Below, piece after piece: positions 1 through 7,399 of a stretch of 64,000 bases of DNA. The notes below the pieces were generated by a model that was given only the letters and a program-made list of their open reading frames with translations, made no database searches and was not told the DNA's origin. The DNA is from Clostridiales bacterium GWF2_38_85 (GTDB lineage Bacteria > Bacillota > Clostridia > Oscillospirales > CAG-382), in assembly GCA_001797275.1 (NCBI GenBank), contig MGOY01000032.1, positions 1-64,000 of the forward strand, written 5' to 3'. A program made the position numbers and the translations under genes. The stretch's first letter is position 1. Each line of letters starts with the position of its first letter.

Positions 1-127
1 AGATATGGGGATATTCGTTCAAATTGTTCTTTTGTTATCTCCATATCTGCATTATATCATAATTAATTACGCTTGTCAATTAGTGTGAACAGACTCTAAT
101 ATTCTACTTCTCCATATAGTATGCTGA

Positions 128-399
128 TCAAGCAAAATTGTAACAGTCTGCCCTAATATTTTTCGAATTGAAGCAAGCTTCGAACAGAGTCGACCCGTAA
201 TTGTTGGAATGTGGTCTGACATGGTTATACCACACAAAAGCAAACTCTTCTATTGCCGAGTCAAGTTCATCATCATTATAAAAATTATGCTGATAGATAA
301 TCTCATTTTTCAAAGTGTTAAAATATCTTTCCATTTTTTAAAGAAAGTTATAATAGGCATAGGGACTGATTTTAAATCTTTTTAAAAGCCCTCTTTCAT
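128..399 (-). pseudogene. IS3-family (IS150-like) transposase remnant
   Basis: The open part (128-334) encodes the C-terminal end of an IS3-type DDE transposase: MERYFNTLKNE contains the region of the last catalytic glutamate and WYNHVRPHS is the typical tail. The codons just upstream, in the same frame but before a TAA stop, read FKISPYAYYNFL, which resembles the start of IS150-group OrfB. The central part with the two catalytic aspartates is therefore missing, apparently through an internal deletion. It cannot be an active transposase. No inverted-repeat pair could be assigned. The IS3-type identity is fairly sure; the subgroup is inferred. Confidence 0.75.
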
Positions 400-458
400 A
401 TATTGATGTATGTTAAGAAGATACATTTATAAAACATATCTGCACTAATCACCCTGAA

Positions 459-719
459 ATGGAAGATAATTTAGAGATAATAAAAAAAGCAATAAAAGAT
501 CCAGATTGCATATATGCAAGTGTAGTACCTGACAGAGATGTGTATTTTCATAAGTCTATTGATGCTACATACGGAAATGATTATTATACAAAAGTAATTG
601 TTGAAATTTCCAATCCACACATTGCAGTTGGAGACATTAAAACAGCTTTTCTGAGCAAGAATATAACTGGTGGTATTGATAAGGAGCAGCTTAAATATGA
701 GAAACGCATTGCAAATTGA
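459..719 (+). CDS. PBECR/DUF4258-like nuclease-fold protein, 5' end damaged
   Basis: The frame is open from 417, and the codons before the first ATG read HICTNHPEM. This matches the H...HPEM start of the PBECR/DUF4258 group, small barnase/RelE-like nuclease-fold domains that are often toxin modules or phage MuF-associated. The family pattern continues with KAIKDPDCIY, VYFHK and GDIKTAFLSKN. An in-frame TAA lies at 414 and no good start or RBS precedes the conserved histidine, so the gene is probably 5' truncated or frameshifted. A short ATG frame at 411 is in another phase. It overlaps the next gene (DUF2283) by 23 nt. RNase activity is family inference only. Confidence 0.5.
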   Translation: MEDNLEIIKKAIKDPDCIYASVVPDRDVYFHKSIDATYGNDYYTKVIVEISNPHIAVGDIKTAFLSKNITGGIDKEQLKYEKRIAN

Positions 720-951
720 CTTTGATAGCCGTAATGATGTTTTATATATTGGCTTTGGTAATAGAAGAAGATCGTATGACGATGAAGATGATAATGGAAT
801 AATAACGCTAAAAAACATGGATTCTGATATAATAACTGGAGTTACTATATTAGATTTTAAGAAAAAGTTATTAAATAAAAGCTTATATAATTTATTAAAG
901 AATTTTCCATTTGATATTGACAATGATATCATCCCATATGTAAAATTATAA
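697..951 (+). CDS. DUF2283 family protein
   Basis: An 84-residue protein with the DUF2283 pattern: an initial ALQIDFDSRNDVLYIGF strand, then an acidic stretch and GIITLKNMDSDIITGVTILDF. Start chosen at ATG 697, preceded by AAGGAG at about 680; a longer frame from 670 lacks an RBS. The gene overlaps the end of the DUF4258/PBECR-like gene and is followed at once by a terminator, so the two form a small operon. DUF4258-like and DUF2283 genes are often adjacent and suspected to be toxin-antitoxin-like pairs. With the partner damaged, this copy may be a left-over antitoxin (inference). Confidence 0.7.
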   Translation: MRNALQIDFDSRNDVLYIGFGNRRRSYDDEDDNGIITLKNMDSDIITGVTILDFKKKLLNKSLYNLLKNFPFDIDNDIIPYVKL

Positions 952-963
952 AGCGCCGCATTT

Positions 964-985
964 AAGCTCACCCGAAGGTGAGCTT
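964..985 (+). terminator. Rho-independent terminator after DUF2283
   Basis: A perfect 9-bp stem AAGCTCACC / GGTGAGCTT closed by a CGAA tetraloop, followed by TTATTATTTT. It ends the DUF4258/DUF2283 pair. The hairpin at 1695 after the next gene has nearly the same stem with a TTCG loop. Confidence 0.85.
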
Positions 986-1066
986 TATTATTTTAACCTA
1001 TTTATATTGATATGAATAGAATGTATGGAGAGTAGTCTCGATAAAAATAAAAGGGAGTATTGATAT

Positions 1067-1663
1067 ATGTATAATTGTGATAATAAATTTTATAATACAA
1101 ATACTACTGACAATAGAAATAATTATGTGAATAATTATGATAAAGATAAAGATAATTGTTGTTATGTGCCTAAGCATCCAAAAGCAAAAGGTATTCTACT
1201 AGAATGTGGTTGTAATCCTCAGGATGCATTCTTTGAAATAGATCATGGAAAAGTAAAATGTGATCAATCCTTTATTTTGGATAATGTTTTAGTTGATACT
1301 ACTTGTTTATGTAAACCATTAATAAAATTTGAATTTTCATGCCTCATATATTTTGAAGCAGAGATTAAAGATTGCCGTGATAAAGAAATAGAAGTAGAAT
1401 TAGAATTTGAGTTAATAAGATTATGTAAAGGCGAAAAAGAATGTATTCGAAGTTGGAAATATTTAAAGGAATTTGAGATATCAGAAAATAAATTCGAAGT
1501 TGAAATTAGCGAACCGTTTACAGTAACTTTCTGTGATAAAACATGCTCAGATTGTTGTGAATATAAAATGTTGGTTAAAGGTAAAGATTTTGAAGGTGAT
1601 TTTGAAGCATTGAGAGTTACAAAACCTAACTTAAGTGCATTTGCACAGGGTTTATGTGACTAA
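1067..1663 (+). CDS. DUF4489 domain-containing protein
   Basis: A 198-residue, Cys-rich, acidic protein. An Asn/Asp/Tyr-rich N-terminus (residues 1-35) precedes the core typical of clostridial DUF4489 proteins: GILLECGCNPQDAFFEI, QSFILDNVLVDTTCL, then paired beta-strand segments with alternating charge. No signal peptide or membrane segment is seen. Function is unknown; the cysteines (CC, CLC, CSDCC) suggest disulfide cross-linking or metal binding in a surface or spore-layer setting, which is inference only. RBS AGGGAG lies about 10 nt before the ATG. The gene is monocistronic with its own terminator and is very AT-rich. Confidence 0.75.
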   Translation: MYNCDNKFYNTNTTDNRNNYVNNYDKDKDNCCYVPKHPKAKGILLECGCNPQDAFFEIDHGKVKCDQSFILDNVLVDTTCLCKPLIKFEFSCLIYFEAEIKDCRDKEIEVELEFELIRLCKGEKECIRSWKYLKEFEISENKFEVEISEPFTVTFCDKTCSDCCEYKMLVKGKDFEGDFEALRVTKPNLSAFAQGLCD

Positions 1664-1694
1664 TAATAGAATATATAAATAGTCTTTATTAACA

Positions 1695-1712
1695 GCTCAC
1701 CTTCGGGTGGGC
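1695..1712 (+). terminator. Rho-independent terminator after DUF4489 gene
   Basis: Stem GCTCACC / GGTGGGC (one G-T pair) around a TTCG loop, followed by TTATTTTTTA. It lies 31 nt downstream of the DUF4489 stop. Confidence 0.85.
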
Positions 1713-1734
1713 TTATTTTTTATCCATCTCTTGA

Positions 1735-1860
1735 CATAGGGTGCTGCCAGCAAGGTACATTGCTGCAGGCGGTCAAGGTACCCGGTACACATGCATGATT
1801 GCCGGCAAGCAGACATACCTGTTCTACGATCCGCCGAGGTGGTTCATGGAAGGAAAGTAA
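1735..1860 (+). pseudogene. C-terminal gene remnant (unknown family)
   Basis: A short frame after a TGA stop reads as a convincing protein end: RYIAAGGQGTRYTCMI then AGKQTYLFYDPPRWFMEGK and stop. No start or RBS belongs to it. Base composition (about 50% GC) differs sharply from the AT-rich DNA on its left and resembles the mobile-element DNA to the right. Probably the 3' end of an element gene left by a deletion. The family is not recognised. Confidence 0.3.
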
Positions 1861-1947
1861 TATAAAAAGTCCACCATGAAGGTGAGCTTTTCTGCCGCTA
1901 TATATTTCGTGTATCCTCCATCCAATGCGGGATTGTTGAGGATAGAA

Positions 1948-1965
1948 TTGGTGGAGGCGAGGGAA
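1948..1965 (+). other. Candidate attL of the mobilizable element (ssrA-type core)
   Basis: TTGGTGGAGGCGAGGGAA shares the 14-mer GGTGGAGGCGAGGG with the reverse complement of the tmRNA 3' end (54867-54880) and, with one mismatch, with the site at 22167-22180. A 14-base match is unlikely by chance in 64 kb. It marks the likely left end of the element whose serine recombinase lies at 20535-22277. A GGGAA..TTCCC mini-palindrome follows at once. The strand exchange point is not known. Confidence 0.6.
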
Positions 1966-2148
1966 GCCTTTTCCCGTCCACCCAAAACGGAAATACATAC
2001 CCAAAGCATTCATTTATCTAACCTGTTAAATCTTGTTACAGCCACTCAAAATCGTAATGAAATCAATAAATACCTTTATAAAGTTGAGGTAATTCATGCT
2101 TTACTCCCTCACATAGATGCTCATAGTATAATAGGAAGATAAAATTAG

Positions 2149-2194
2149 CTAAAGTCGCTTGCTCTTAATGAAGAAAAAGAGCAAGCGACTTTAG
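2149..2194. terminator. 18-bp perfect hairpin, probable bidirectional terminator
   Basis: CTAAAGTCGCTTGCTCTT pairs perfectly with its reverse complement across a 10-nt loop and is followed by TTTTAT. It stands between the left end of the element (1950) and the minus-strand ATPase (ends 2281). It could stop transcription in both directions. The 1966-2148 stretch has no recognisable gene. Confidence 0.6.
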
Positions 2195-2280
2195 TTTTAT
2201 ATAGCCGTTTCTATAATTAAGACTGCTTACGTTAAATTAGATAAAGTTTTTGAAAACAATTGTTCAATTTATTGTAGGTA

Positions 2281-3621
2281 TTACAGTTTTAATTTCTCAA
2301 GTGCTATGCCAATCAGTTCGTCGGCATAATCAGTCATAAAGAGTGGAATATTGAGCACATCATCATCAAGTTTAAGATTGCTAAGTGAAAAGCGCACACG
2401 AAGTTTAACCTTATCACCGTATTTATCCTTAAACTTTTTCAAGCTCTTGCTTTCAATGTTATCCTCAGCTTTCACTTCAATAGGAATAACATCATTTTCA
2501 CGTTGAATAAGAAAATCAACTTCATAACGCGGATTATCTATAGCCCAATAGCGTGGCGTTGCTTCAAATTGATTACGCAGTGACTGTAAAACATAGTTCT
2601 CGCTGAGTGATCCTTTGAACTCGGTAAACAGCCTATTGCCCTCACCAAATGCGGTTGGTGCAAGCATCGCCAAACAGCGGAGCAAGCCCACATCAACAAG
2701 ATAGAGCTTAAATGCCGCCAAATCATCATATGCAGAAATAGGCAACCCCGGAGCGGTGCTGCGGTAGATTTTACTAACTAAGTTCGCATCAACAACCCAC
2801 TGCAACGCATCTTCGTATTCTCTAGCTCTTGCGCCTTCTTTAGCAACTTTATAAATAAACTTCTTGTTTTCTCGGCTTAGTTGTGAAGGTATTGATTTCC
2901 ATATCAAAGATATTTTCGGAAATTCTTTAACATCTGGGTGCTTAGCAAAATCGCGTTCATATGCACCAATAATATTTGAAAGTGCTGTCTGCATTGCTTC
3001 AACATCACGCTCTTCTGTCCACATTTTGACCGGCTCTGGCATGCCTCCTGTAACATAATACATTTTTAACTTTTCATAAAGTGGATTAAAAAACGCATCG
3101 GGAATTGGCTCGATAGTGTTAACAGAATTCATATACTTTACAAGGTTTTCGTCACCATTTGCCTTAAGAAATTCTTTAAAAGTCATGGGATTGATTTGCA
3201 AAAAGTCTACCATGCCCACCGGAAAAGAAGACGGTTTAGCAAGTGCAATACCCAAAAGCGAGCCTGCACAGACAACATGATATTCATTTGCGTTCTCGTA
3301 GAAATATTTCATTGCGTTTAGAACATTAGGACAGTCTTGTACTTCGTCAAAAACGATCAGCGTTTTTTCTTTAATAATTTTTTGACCGCTTGCAAGCATA
3401 AGGTTTTGCAAAATTCGTTCGACATCTTTAGTTGTCTCAAAGAACTGTTTGTACTCACTATGCTCATCAAAGTTAAAATAGGCAACATTATCGTAATAAA
3501 GCTTGCCAAATTCTTTTAATATCCAAGTCTTGCCGACTTGCCGCACACCTTTTAAAATAAGCGGCTTGCGGTATTTTGAGTTTTTCCATTTCAACAAGTC
3601 GTTTAATATCAATCGTTCCAT
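2281..3621 (-). CDS. AAA-type ATP-binding protein with DUF4143 domain
   Basis: A 446-residue protein of the archaeal-ATPase-like AAA group. Residues about 20-160 form the P-loop domain: Walker A GVRQVGKT, Walker B IVFDEVQDC, sensor motif VVCAGSLLG. The second half matches DUF4143, ending in a PD-(D/E)XK-like fold with YEVDFLIQ..N..IPIEVKA, the usual D...ExK residues. Start chosen at ATG 3621 (MERLILNDLL), with GAGAGG 9 nt upstream; ten more residues are open before it. The family is common in mobile elements and its role is unclear (a DNA-linked or regulatory ATPase has been proposed). It stands alone, transcribed towards the element's left end. Confidence 0.88.
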   Translation of the reverse strand: MERLILNDLLKWKNSKYRKPLILKGVRQVGKTWILKEFGKLYYDNVAYFNFDEHSEYKQFFETTKDVERILQNLMLASGQKIIKEKTLIVFDEVQDCPNVLNAMKYFYENANEYHVVCAGSLLGIALAKPSSFPVGMVDFLQINPMTFKEFLKANGDENLVKYMNSVNTIEPIPDAFFNPLYEKLKMYYVTGGMPEPVKMWTEERDVEAMQTALSNIIGAYERDFAKHPDVKEFPKISLIWKSIPSQLSRENKKFIYKVAKEGARAREYEDALQWVVDANLVSKIYRSTAPGLPISAYDDLAAFKLYLVDVGLLRCLAMLAPTAFGEGNRLFTEFKGSLSENYVLQSLRNQFEATPRYWAIDNPRYEVDFLIQRENDVIPIEVKAEDNIESKSLKKFKDKYGDKVKLRVRFSLSNLKLDDDVLNIPLFMTDYADELIGIALEKLKL

Positions 3622-3913
3622 AAAAGCACCTCTCAGACTTATAATCACATAATTATTATAGTTTCAGCGTAAAATATCACACTTTTATTATATGCAATTG
3701 TTTTATAGAAATCAAGCTAAATCACACAATTATATTAAAATTTCGAATAAAAATCACATTTCAGTGTAATTCAAGAGCCACACAGAAAATTCACAACAAT
3801 TCTGGGGCTCACTATTATTAGAATGCTTTTTATGACACAGAGATGCTGAATCATATAATATGAAGATAATTAATCATATAGTAGGTGACCATTATAACAA
3901 GCAAATTCGTTTT

Positions 3914-3935
3914 AACCCCGATGAAAATCGGGGTT
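3914..3935 (+). terminator. Rho-independent terminator
   Basis: Stem AACCCCGAT / ATCGGGGTT with a GAAA tetraloop followed by seven T residues. No plus-strand gene precedes it in 3622-3913, so it either ends a small transcript starting in that stretch or insulates the inner unit that begins near 4.0 kb. The 3622-3913 stretch is AT-rich and holds only the upstream region of the minus-strand ATPase. Confidence 0.75.
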
Positions 3936-4024
3936 ATTTTTTTGCTCTATTTTAATTCATGCAATTACATAGCCATCTGCTTAAAACAGATTGCTTATCA
4001 TCATTGAACGCGTTGTTTCGCAAG

Positions 4025-4087
4025 GTGACGGCAGTGACGGTAAAAACGAGACAGCTCCCTGTGTCCCGGCTTCCGTCACTCCGTCAC
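4025..4087. repeat. Double inverted repeat, candidate oriT of the MobP3 unit
   Basis: GTGACGG occurs twice in direct order (4025-4031, 4034-4040) and its complement CCGTCAC twice (4073-4079, 4081-4087), giving a long imperfect hairpin. An inner ACAG CTCC CTGT stem sits between the arms. The structure lies about 230 bp upstream of the MobP3 relaxase start, where such units usually carry oriT. The open frame 3959-4297 across it has no protein-like composition. The role is inferred from position and symmetry only. Confidence 0.4.
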
Positions 4088-4319
4088 AAGAAGTGTGCGG
4101 GGGGACTTCACTCACGTCACCTGAATAATCGGGAATGGTTAAGCAACCTGCTCCACAGCGCCCTTACGGCAGATTGTGGGGCGGTTGTTTCAGAGGAAGG
4201 TGTGTTCCCACGCACAGAAGCCAGCACAGCCCTCGTTGACCGTTTATCGGCCGCGTATGGGCAGACATTACGCCGCCGCAGGACGGCTTGCGGATAAAAG
4301 ACAAACAGGAGGTATTGAA

Positions 4320-5456
4320 ATGTCACAGTTAATTTTTAATATCAAATATCAAAAAGGCAGATACAAAACCAAATCGGTCGGACACCTGCTGGAATATATG
4401 GCAAAGCGTGAGGGCGTGGAAAAGCTACCACAAATGTCAAAGGTTCTATCCTATATGGGTGAGCGGCCGATGGTGGAAACACTTGGCGCACACGGTTTAT
4501 TTTCCGATGAGGGTAAAGAGATTCATCTGTATACCGAAATGGAGAAACTTGATCGATTCGACGGCAATGTTTATACTGCCGTCGTTTCTCTTTTGCGTGA
4601 AGATGCCGACCGGCTGTGCTACAACAGTGCCGCAACTTGGATGCCGACCATCCGGACGCAGATGACGAACATCGCATCAAAGCTAAGAATTCCCGCCGAC
4701 GATCTGGAATGGTTCGCCGCCTACCATGACCATCCGGATCATCCGCATTGCCACATCATGCTTTACTCCAAATCCAATCAAGCGTGGCTGACGAAAAAGG
4801 GGATTGAAAACATCAAGCGTGGCTTCGTCAAGGATGTGTTGGCGCAGGATTTGATTCAACTCTATTCTGAGAAAACGCAGTTACGAAACGACCTTAAAAA
4901 TTATACGCGCAGCTATATGGATTCGCTTGTCAAGCGTTCCGGTTGTTCCGATCCTCAGATGGAAACTTTGCTGATACAGCTTGCTCTGGAGCTCCAAAAA
5001 GTTAAGGGAAAGAAAGTTTATGGGTATCTCAAACCGACCGTTAAAAAGAGTGTGGATGAAATATTTTCACTTATCGCAAAGGATAAAAATGTCTCAGAGC
5101 TTTACCGTGGGTGGTGTGAGGTACAGGAGGAAATTATAAAGAGCTATCAATTGAATCCGGATGAGTTGCCGGCCATTGAAAAGCAAAAGGAATTTCACAG
5201 CATCAGAAATCAGATTATTGGTGCGGCACTGTCAATACAGAAAACTGAAAATCCTGTTTCGGCTGCAACGAGTGTCATATCCTTGCTGAATCAGCTTTCA
5301 AAAATCATTTATGACAGCTACAGGAGTAAGCATAAAAAGGCGTTCGGTGTTGACCGTAAGATCAAATCGGCTATTCAGGAGAAGCGTGAGGCACACGGTA
5401 TCCGTGGTAACGTCGAGGAGACTCAGCAAAACGAGGATTATACACAGAGTATGTAG
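4320..5456 (+). CDS. MobP3-family relaxase
   Basis: A 378-residue relaxase that would nick oriT and pilot the single strand during mobilization. The N-terminal half has the MobP3/MobL-like pattern: QLIFNIKYQKGRYKTKSVGHLLEYMAKREGV in pieces, then the metal-binding histidine cluster FAAYHDHPDHPHCHIMLYS at about residues 130-148. The C-terminal half is helical. Start chosen at ATG 4320, with AGGAGG 6 nt before it; the longer frame from 4176 has no RBS. A terminator follows at 5477. The gene seems intact, although the recombinase of the same small unit (6321) is broken, so the unit could only move with help (inference). Confidence 0.85.
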   Translation: MSQLIFNIKYQKGRYKTKSVGHLLEYMAKREGVEKLPQMSKVLSYMGERPMVETLGAHGLFSDEGKEIHLYTEMEKLDRFDGNVYTAVVSLLREDADRLCYNSAATWMPTIRTQMTNIASKLRIPADDLEWFAAYHDHPDHPHCHIMLYSKSNQAWLTKKGIENIKRGFVKDVLAQDLIQLYSEKTQLRNDLKNYTRSYMDSLVKRSGCSDPQMETLLIQLALELQKVKGKKVYGYLKPTVKKSVDEIFSLIAKDKNVSELYRGWCEVQEEIIKSYQLNPDELPAIEKQKEFHSIRNQIIGAALSIQKTENPVSAATSVISLLNQLSKIIYDSYRSKHKKAFGVDRKIKSAIQEKREAHGIRGNVEETQQNEDYTQSM

Positions 5457-5476
5457 CCCGAATAATCAGAAGCAGG

Positions 5477-5516
5477 AAAAAGAAGTGCTGGCGCTTATTC
5501 GCCCGCACTTCTTTTT
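5477..5516 (+). terminator. Rho-independent terminator after MobP3 relaxase
   Basis: A 12-bp stem AAAAAGAAGTGC / GCACTTCTTTTT with an inner GGCG/CGCC stem, about 20 nt after the relaxase stop. Confidence 0.85.
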
Positions 5517-5670
5517 ACGCCGACCGGCAGTGCCGTTCGGGGATTTCAGAAACGGTAGTGGTTTTAGGATTGCGGTGGCGGTATATGGCAACAGGTATAC
5601 GAAAAATACAGCATTACAGCCATTTCTCAGTCTTCCAAAACCACCACCTTGAACAGAAAGGATAAACTTT

Positions 5671-6066
5671 ATGCCAAAACAAAAATTCAGCTATTTGCTG
5701 CCCACAGAAGTGGATGAAATGATATCAAGCAATCTTATTGCTGCCGATTGCCGCTCGAAAAATGAGTTCGTGGAACAGGCAATCCGGTTTTACTGCGAGT
5801 ATCTATCGCTGGAAAACTCAAAGACCATCATCCCGGTTCATCTTCAAAATGCGATTGACCATGCTGTAACTTTAAGCGAACGACGGACCTCAAAGGTACT
5901 TTTCAAGCAATCGGTTGCTCTTGCAATGCTTACTGAGGCGCTCACAAATTATCTGAGTTATGACCGCGGGGACATCAATATTTTAGAGCAAACCGCATTT
6001 GACAAAGTCAGAAAATACAACGGGATGCTTGATATGAAGGAGATATTCATTGAAAATTATAATTAA
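5671..6066 (+). CDS. Ribbon-helix-helix-like accessory protein of the mobile unit
   Basis: A 131-residue protein. Its N-terminus (residues 1-45) looks like a ribbon-helix-helix or CopG-like fold: a strand KFSYLLPTEVDEMI followed by two helices with SKNEFVEQAIRFYCEYL. The rest is helical. Start ATG 5671 has GAAAGGA upstream. Such genes sit between relaxase and recombinase in small clostridial mobilizable elements and may be oriT accessory proteins or transcriptional regulators (inference). An inverted pair GTGGTTTT/AAAACCAC spans the DNA just upstream (about 5553-5648), a possible binding region. Confidence 0.6.
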   Translation: MPKQKFSYLLPTEVDEMISSNLIAADCRSKNEFVEQAIRFYCEYLSLENSKTIIPVHLQNAIDHAVTLSERRTSKVLFKQSVALAMLTEALTNYLSYDRGDINILEQTAFDKVRKYNGMLDMKEIFIENYN

Positions 6067-6133
6067 AATATTCGTATTTCTCTGGACTTAGCCGTTTGTT
6101 TTGATATACTGTTGTGTTGATAAAGGAGGAAAA

Positions 6134-6319
6134 ATGGAACTGAAAGCAGCCAAAATCATGATTGGACGCAAAGAATTATGTGACCTTTACAAAGGAAAAC
6201 AGGTTGAGATAAAAGCGAAAATATTAAAACCAACATCAAGCACAACCATTGACAAGGGCGTTGCGAAGGTGCTGGATGATATTATAAAACGCCGATATCT
6301 CGGCAGAAAGAGAGGATAA
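6134..6319 (+). CDS. Small conserved mobile-element protein
   Basis: A 61-residue basic protein (MELKAAKIMIGRKELC...) with a strong RBS AGGAGG before ATG 6134; the longer frame from 6101 is not needed. It ends 1 nt before the serine recombinase start, so the two are co-transcribed and probably translationally coupled. The intact recombinase at 20535 is likewise preceded by a 55-residue gene, so a small upstream gene seems a standard part of this recombinase module. No family recognised. Confidence 0.6.
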   Translation: MELKAAKIMIGRKELCDLYKGKQVEIKAKILKPTSSTTIDKGVAKVLDDIIKRRYLGRKRG

Positions 6320-6320
6320 A

Positions 6321-7127
6321 ATGACCGTTATTGAAAATATGAGAGCCAGAGGAATCGTACCCAAAGCGGTTTTATACGCGAGGTTTTCCTCCGACAATCA
6401 GCGTGAGGAATCCATTGAAGCGCAGGTTCGTGCGATCAAGGAATACTGTGAGCGGAATCATGTTGTGCTGATTGACGAGTATCTGGACCGTGCAAAAAGC
6501 GCAACCACCGATGATCGTCCGCAATTTTTGCAAATGATTATGGATGCCAAGCAGCAGAAATTTGGTCTTGTCATTGTCCACAAGCTCGACCGATTCAGCC
6601 GTAACCGCTACGACAGCGCCTATTATAAACGAGAGCTGAAGAAGAACGGTGTCACATTAATTTCGGTGCTCGAGCAGATGGATGACAGCCCGGAGAGCAT
6701 TATTCTGGAATCTGTGCTGGAGGGCATGAGCGAATATTACTCTAAAAATCTTGCCCGCGAGGTGATGAAAGGAATGAGGGAATCGGCTATTAAATGTCAG
6801 GCGGTCGGCGGCCGGCCGCCGTATGGCTATGACGTCAACGGCGAAACCAAGCACTATGAAATCAATGAACACGAAGCGGTTGCGGTGAGGAAAATCTACG
6901 ACAGCGTGCTGACCGGGATCGGATACAATGAGATTCTGGCAACGCTGAACCGAGAAGGCTTCAAAACACGCCTTGGAAAACCGTTCGGTAAAAACAGCGC
7001 ACGAGATTTTACGCAATGAAAAATACAAAGGCGTCTATGTTTTTAACCGGAGTGCCTCCAAGAACTACAAGGGTACACGCAACAATCACCATAACAAGAC
7101 AGACGAAGAAATCATTCGGATCAAGGA
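6321..7127 (+). pseudogene. Large serine recombinase, frameshifted and truncated
   Basis: The first 225 residues are a clear serine recombinase N-terminal domain: AVLYARFSSDNQR with the nucleophilic serine, VHKLDRFSRNRYD, EGMSEYYSKNLAREV, then the start of the recombinase domain. Reading stops at 7019, but the next frame continues the homology from about 6995 (HEILRNEKYKGVYVFNRS, then NNHHNKTDEEIIRIKDG), so there is a frameshift near 6995. The sequence then breaks at about 7127 into a tnpV tail. The zinc ribbon and coiled coil are absent. It is closely similar to the intact recombinase at 20535, which shares the YARFSSDNQR and HKLDRFSRNRYDSA segments. Non-functional. Confidence 0.85.
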
Positions 7128-7349
7128 TGGTATACTGATCTTCTGACCAGCGGTAAACTGAATGATTATCTTACCGACCTGAACAACGAAGCTGAGACGA
7201 TGTTTTCTCAGCTAGTGAAACAGATGGCGAAAAAAGAAGGTGCAACTGAACAGTTGAAAGCCGCCGATCAGATGGTTTGGGTGCAACGGATGAACAATAT
7301 TCGAAACAGGGCAATGGAAATGACATATAGTGATTTAATAATCATATAA
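7124..7349 (+). pseudogene. tnpV: TnpV C-terminal remnant
   Basis: The frame reads LNDYLTDLNNEAETMFSQL, VKQMAKKEGATEQLKA and MVWVQRMNNIRNRA, the typical C-terminus of TnpV from Tn4451-type clostridial transposons. The N-terminal part is missing. The join to the truncated recombinase at about 7125 looks like a deletion junction between two genes of one or two elements. The product would be non-functional. Confidence 0.75.
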
Positions 7350-7356
7350 CGCCAAG

Positions 7357-7385
7357 TGGCAACTTGTTAACTATTCAAGTTGCCA
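7357..7385. terminator. Bidirectional terminator between tnpV remnant and Mrr gene
   Basis: A perfect 10-bp stem TGGCAACTTG / CAAGTTGCCA with a 9-nt loop. A TTTATTTTT run follows on the plus strand. It separates the plus-strand decayed unit from the minus-strand operon ending at 7400. Confidence 0.8.
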
Positions 7386-7399
7386 TTTATTTTTATGCG

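Noticed and set aside
471-971. Long minus-strand frame opposite the DUF4258/DUF2283 genes
   Set aside because: It mirrors two supported plus-strand genes and runs through their terminator; composition is that of antisense AT-rich DNA.
1720-2013. Minus-strand frame of 97 codons across the left att-like site
   Set aside because: No RBS, no recognisable motif, and the plus-strand remnant at 1735-1860 explains the composition better.
3959-4297. Plus-strand frame before the MobP3 relaxase
   Set aside because: It runs through the inverted-repeat structure, lacks an RBS and has no protein-like pattern; treated as non-coding.
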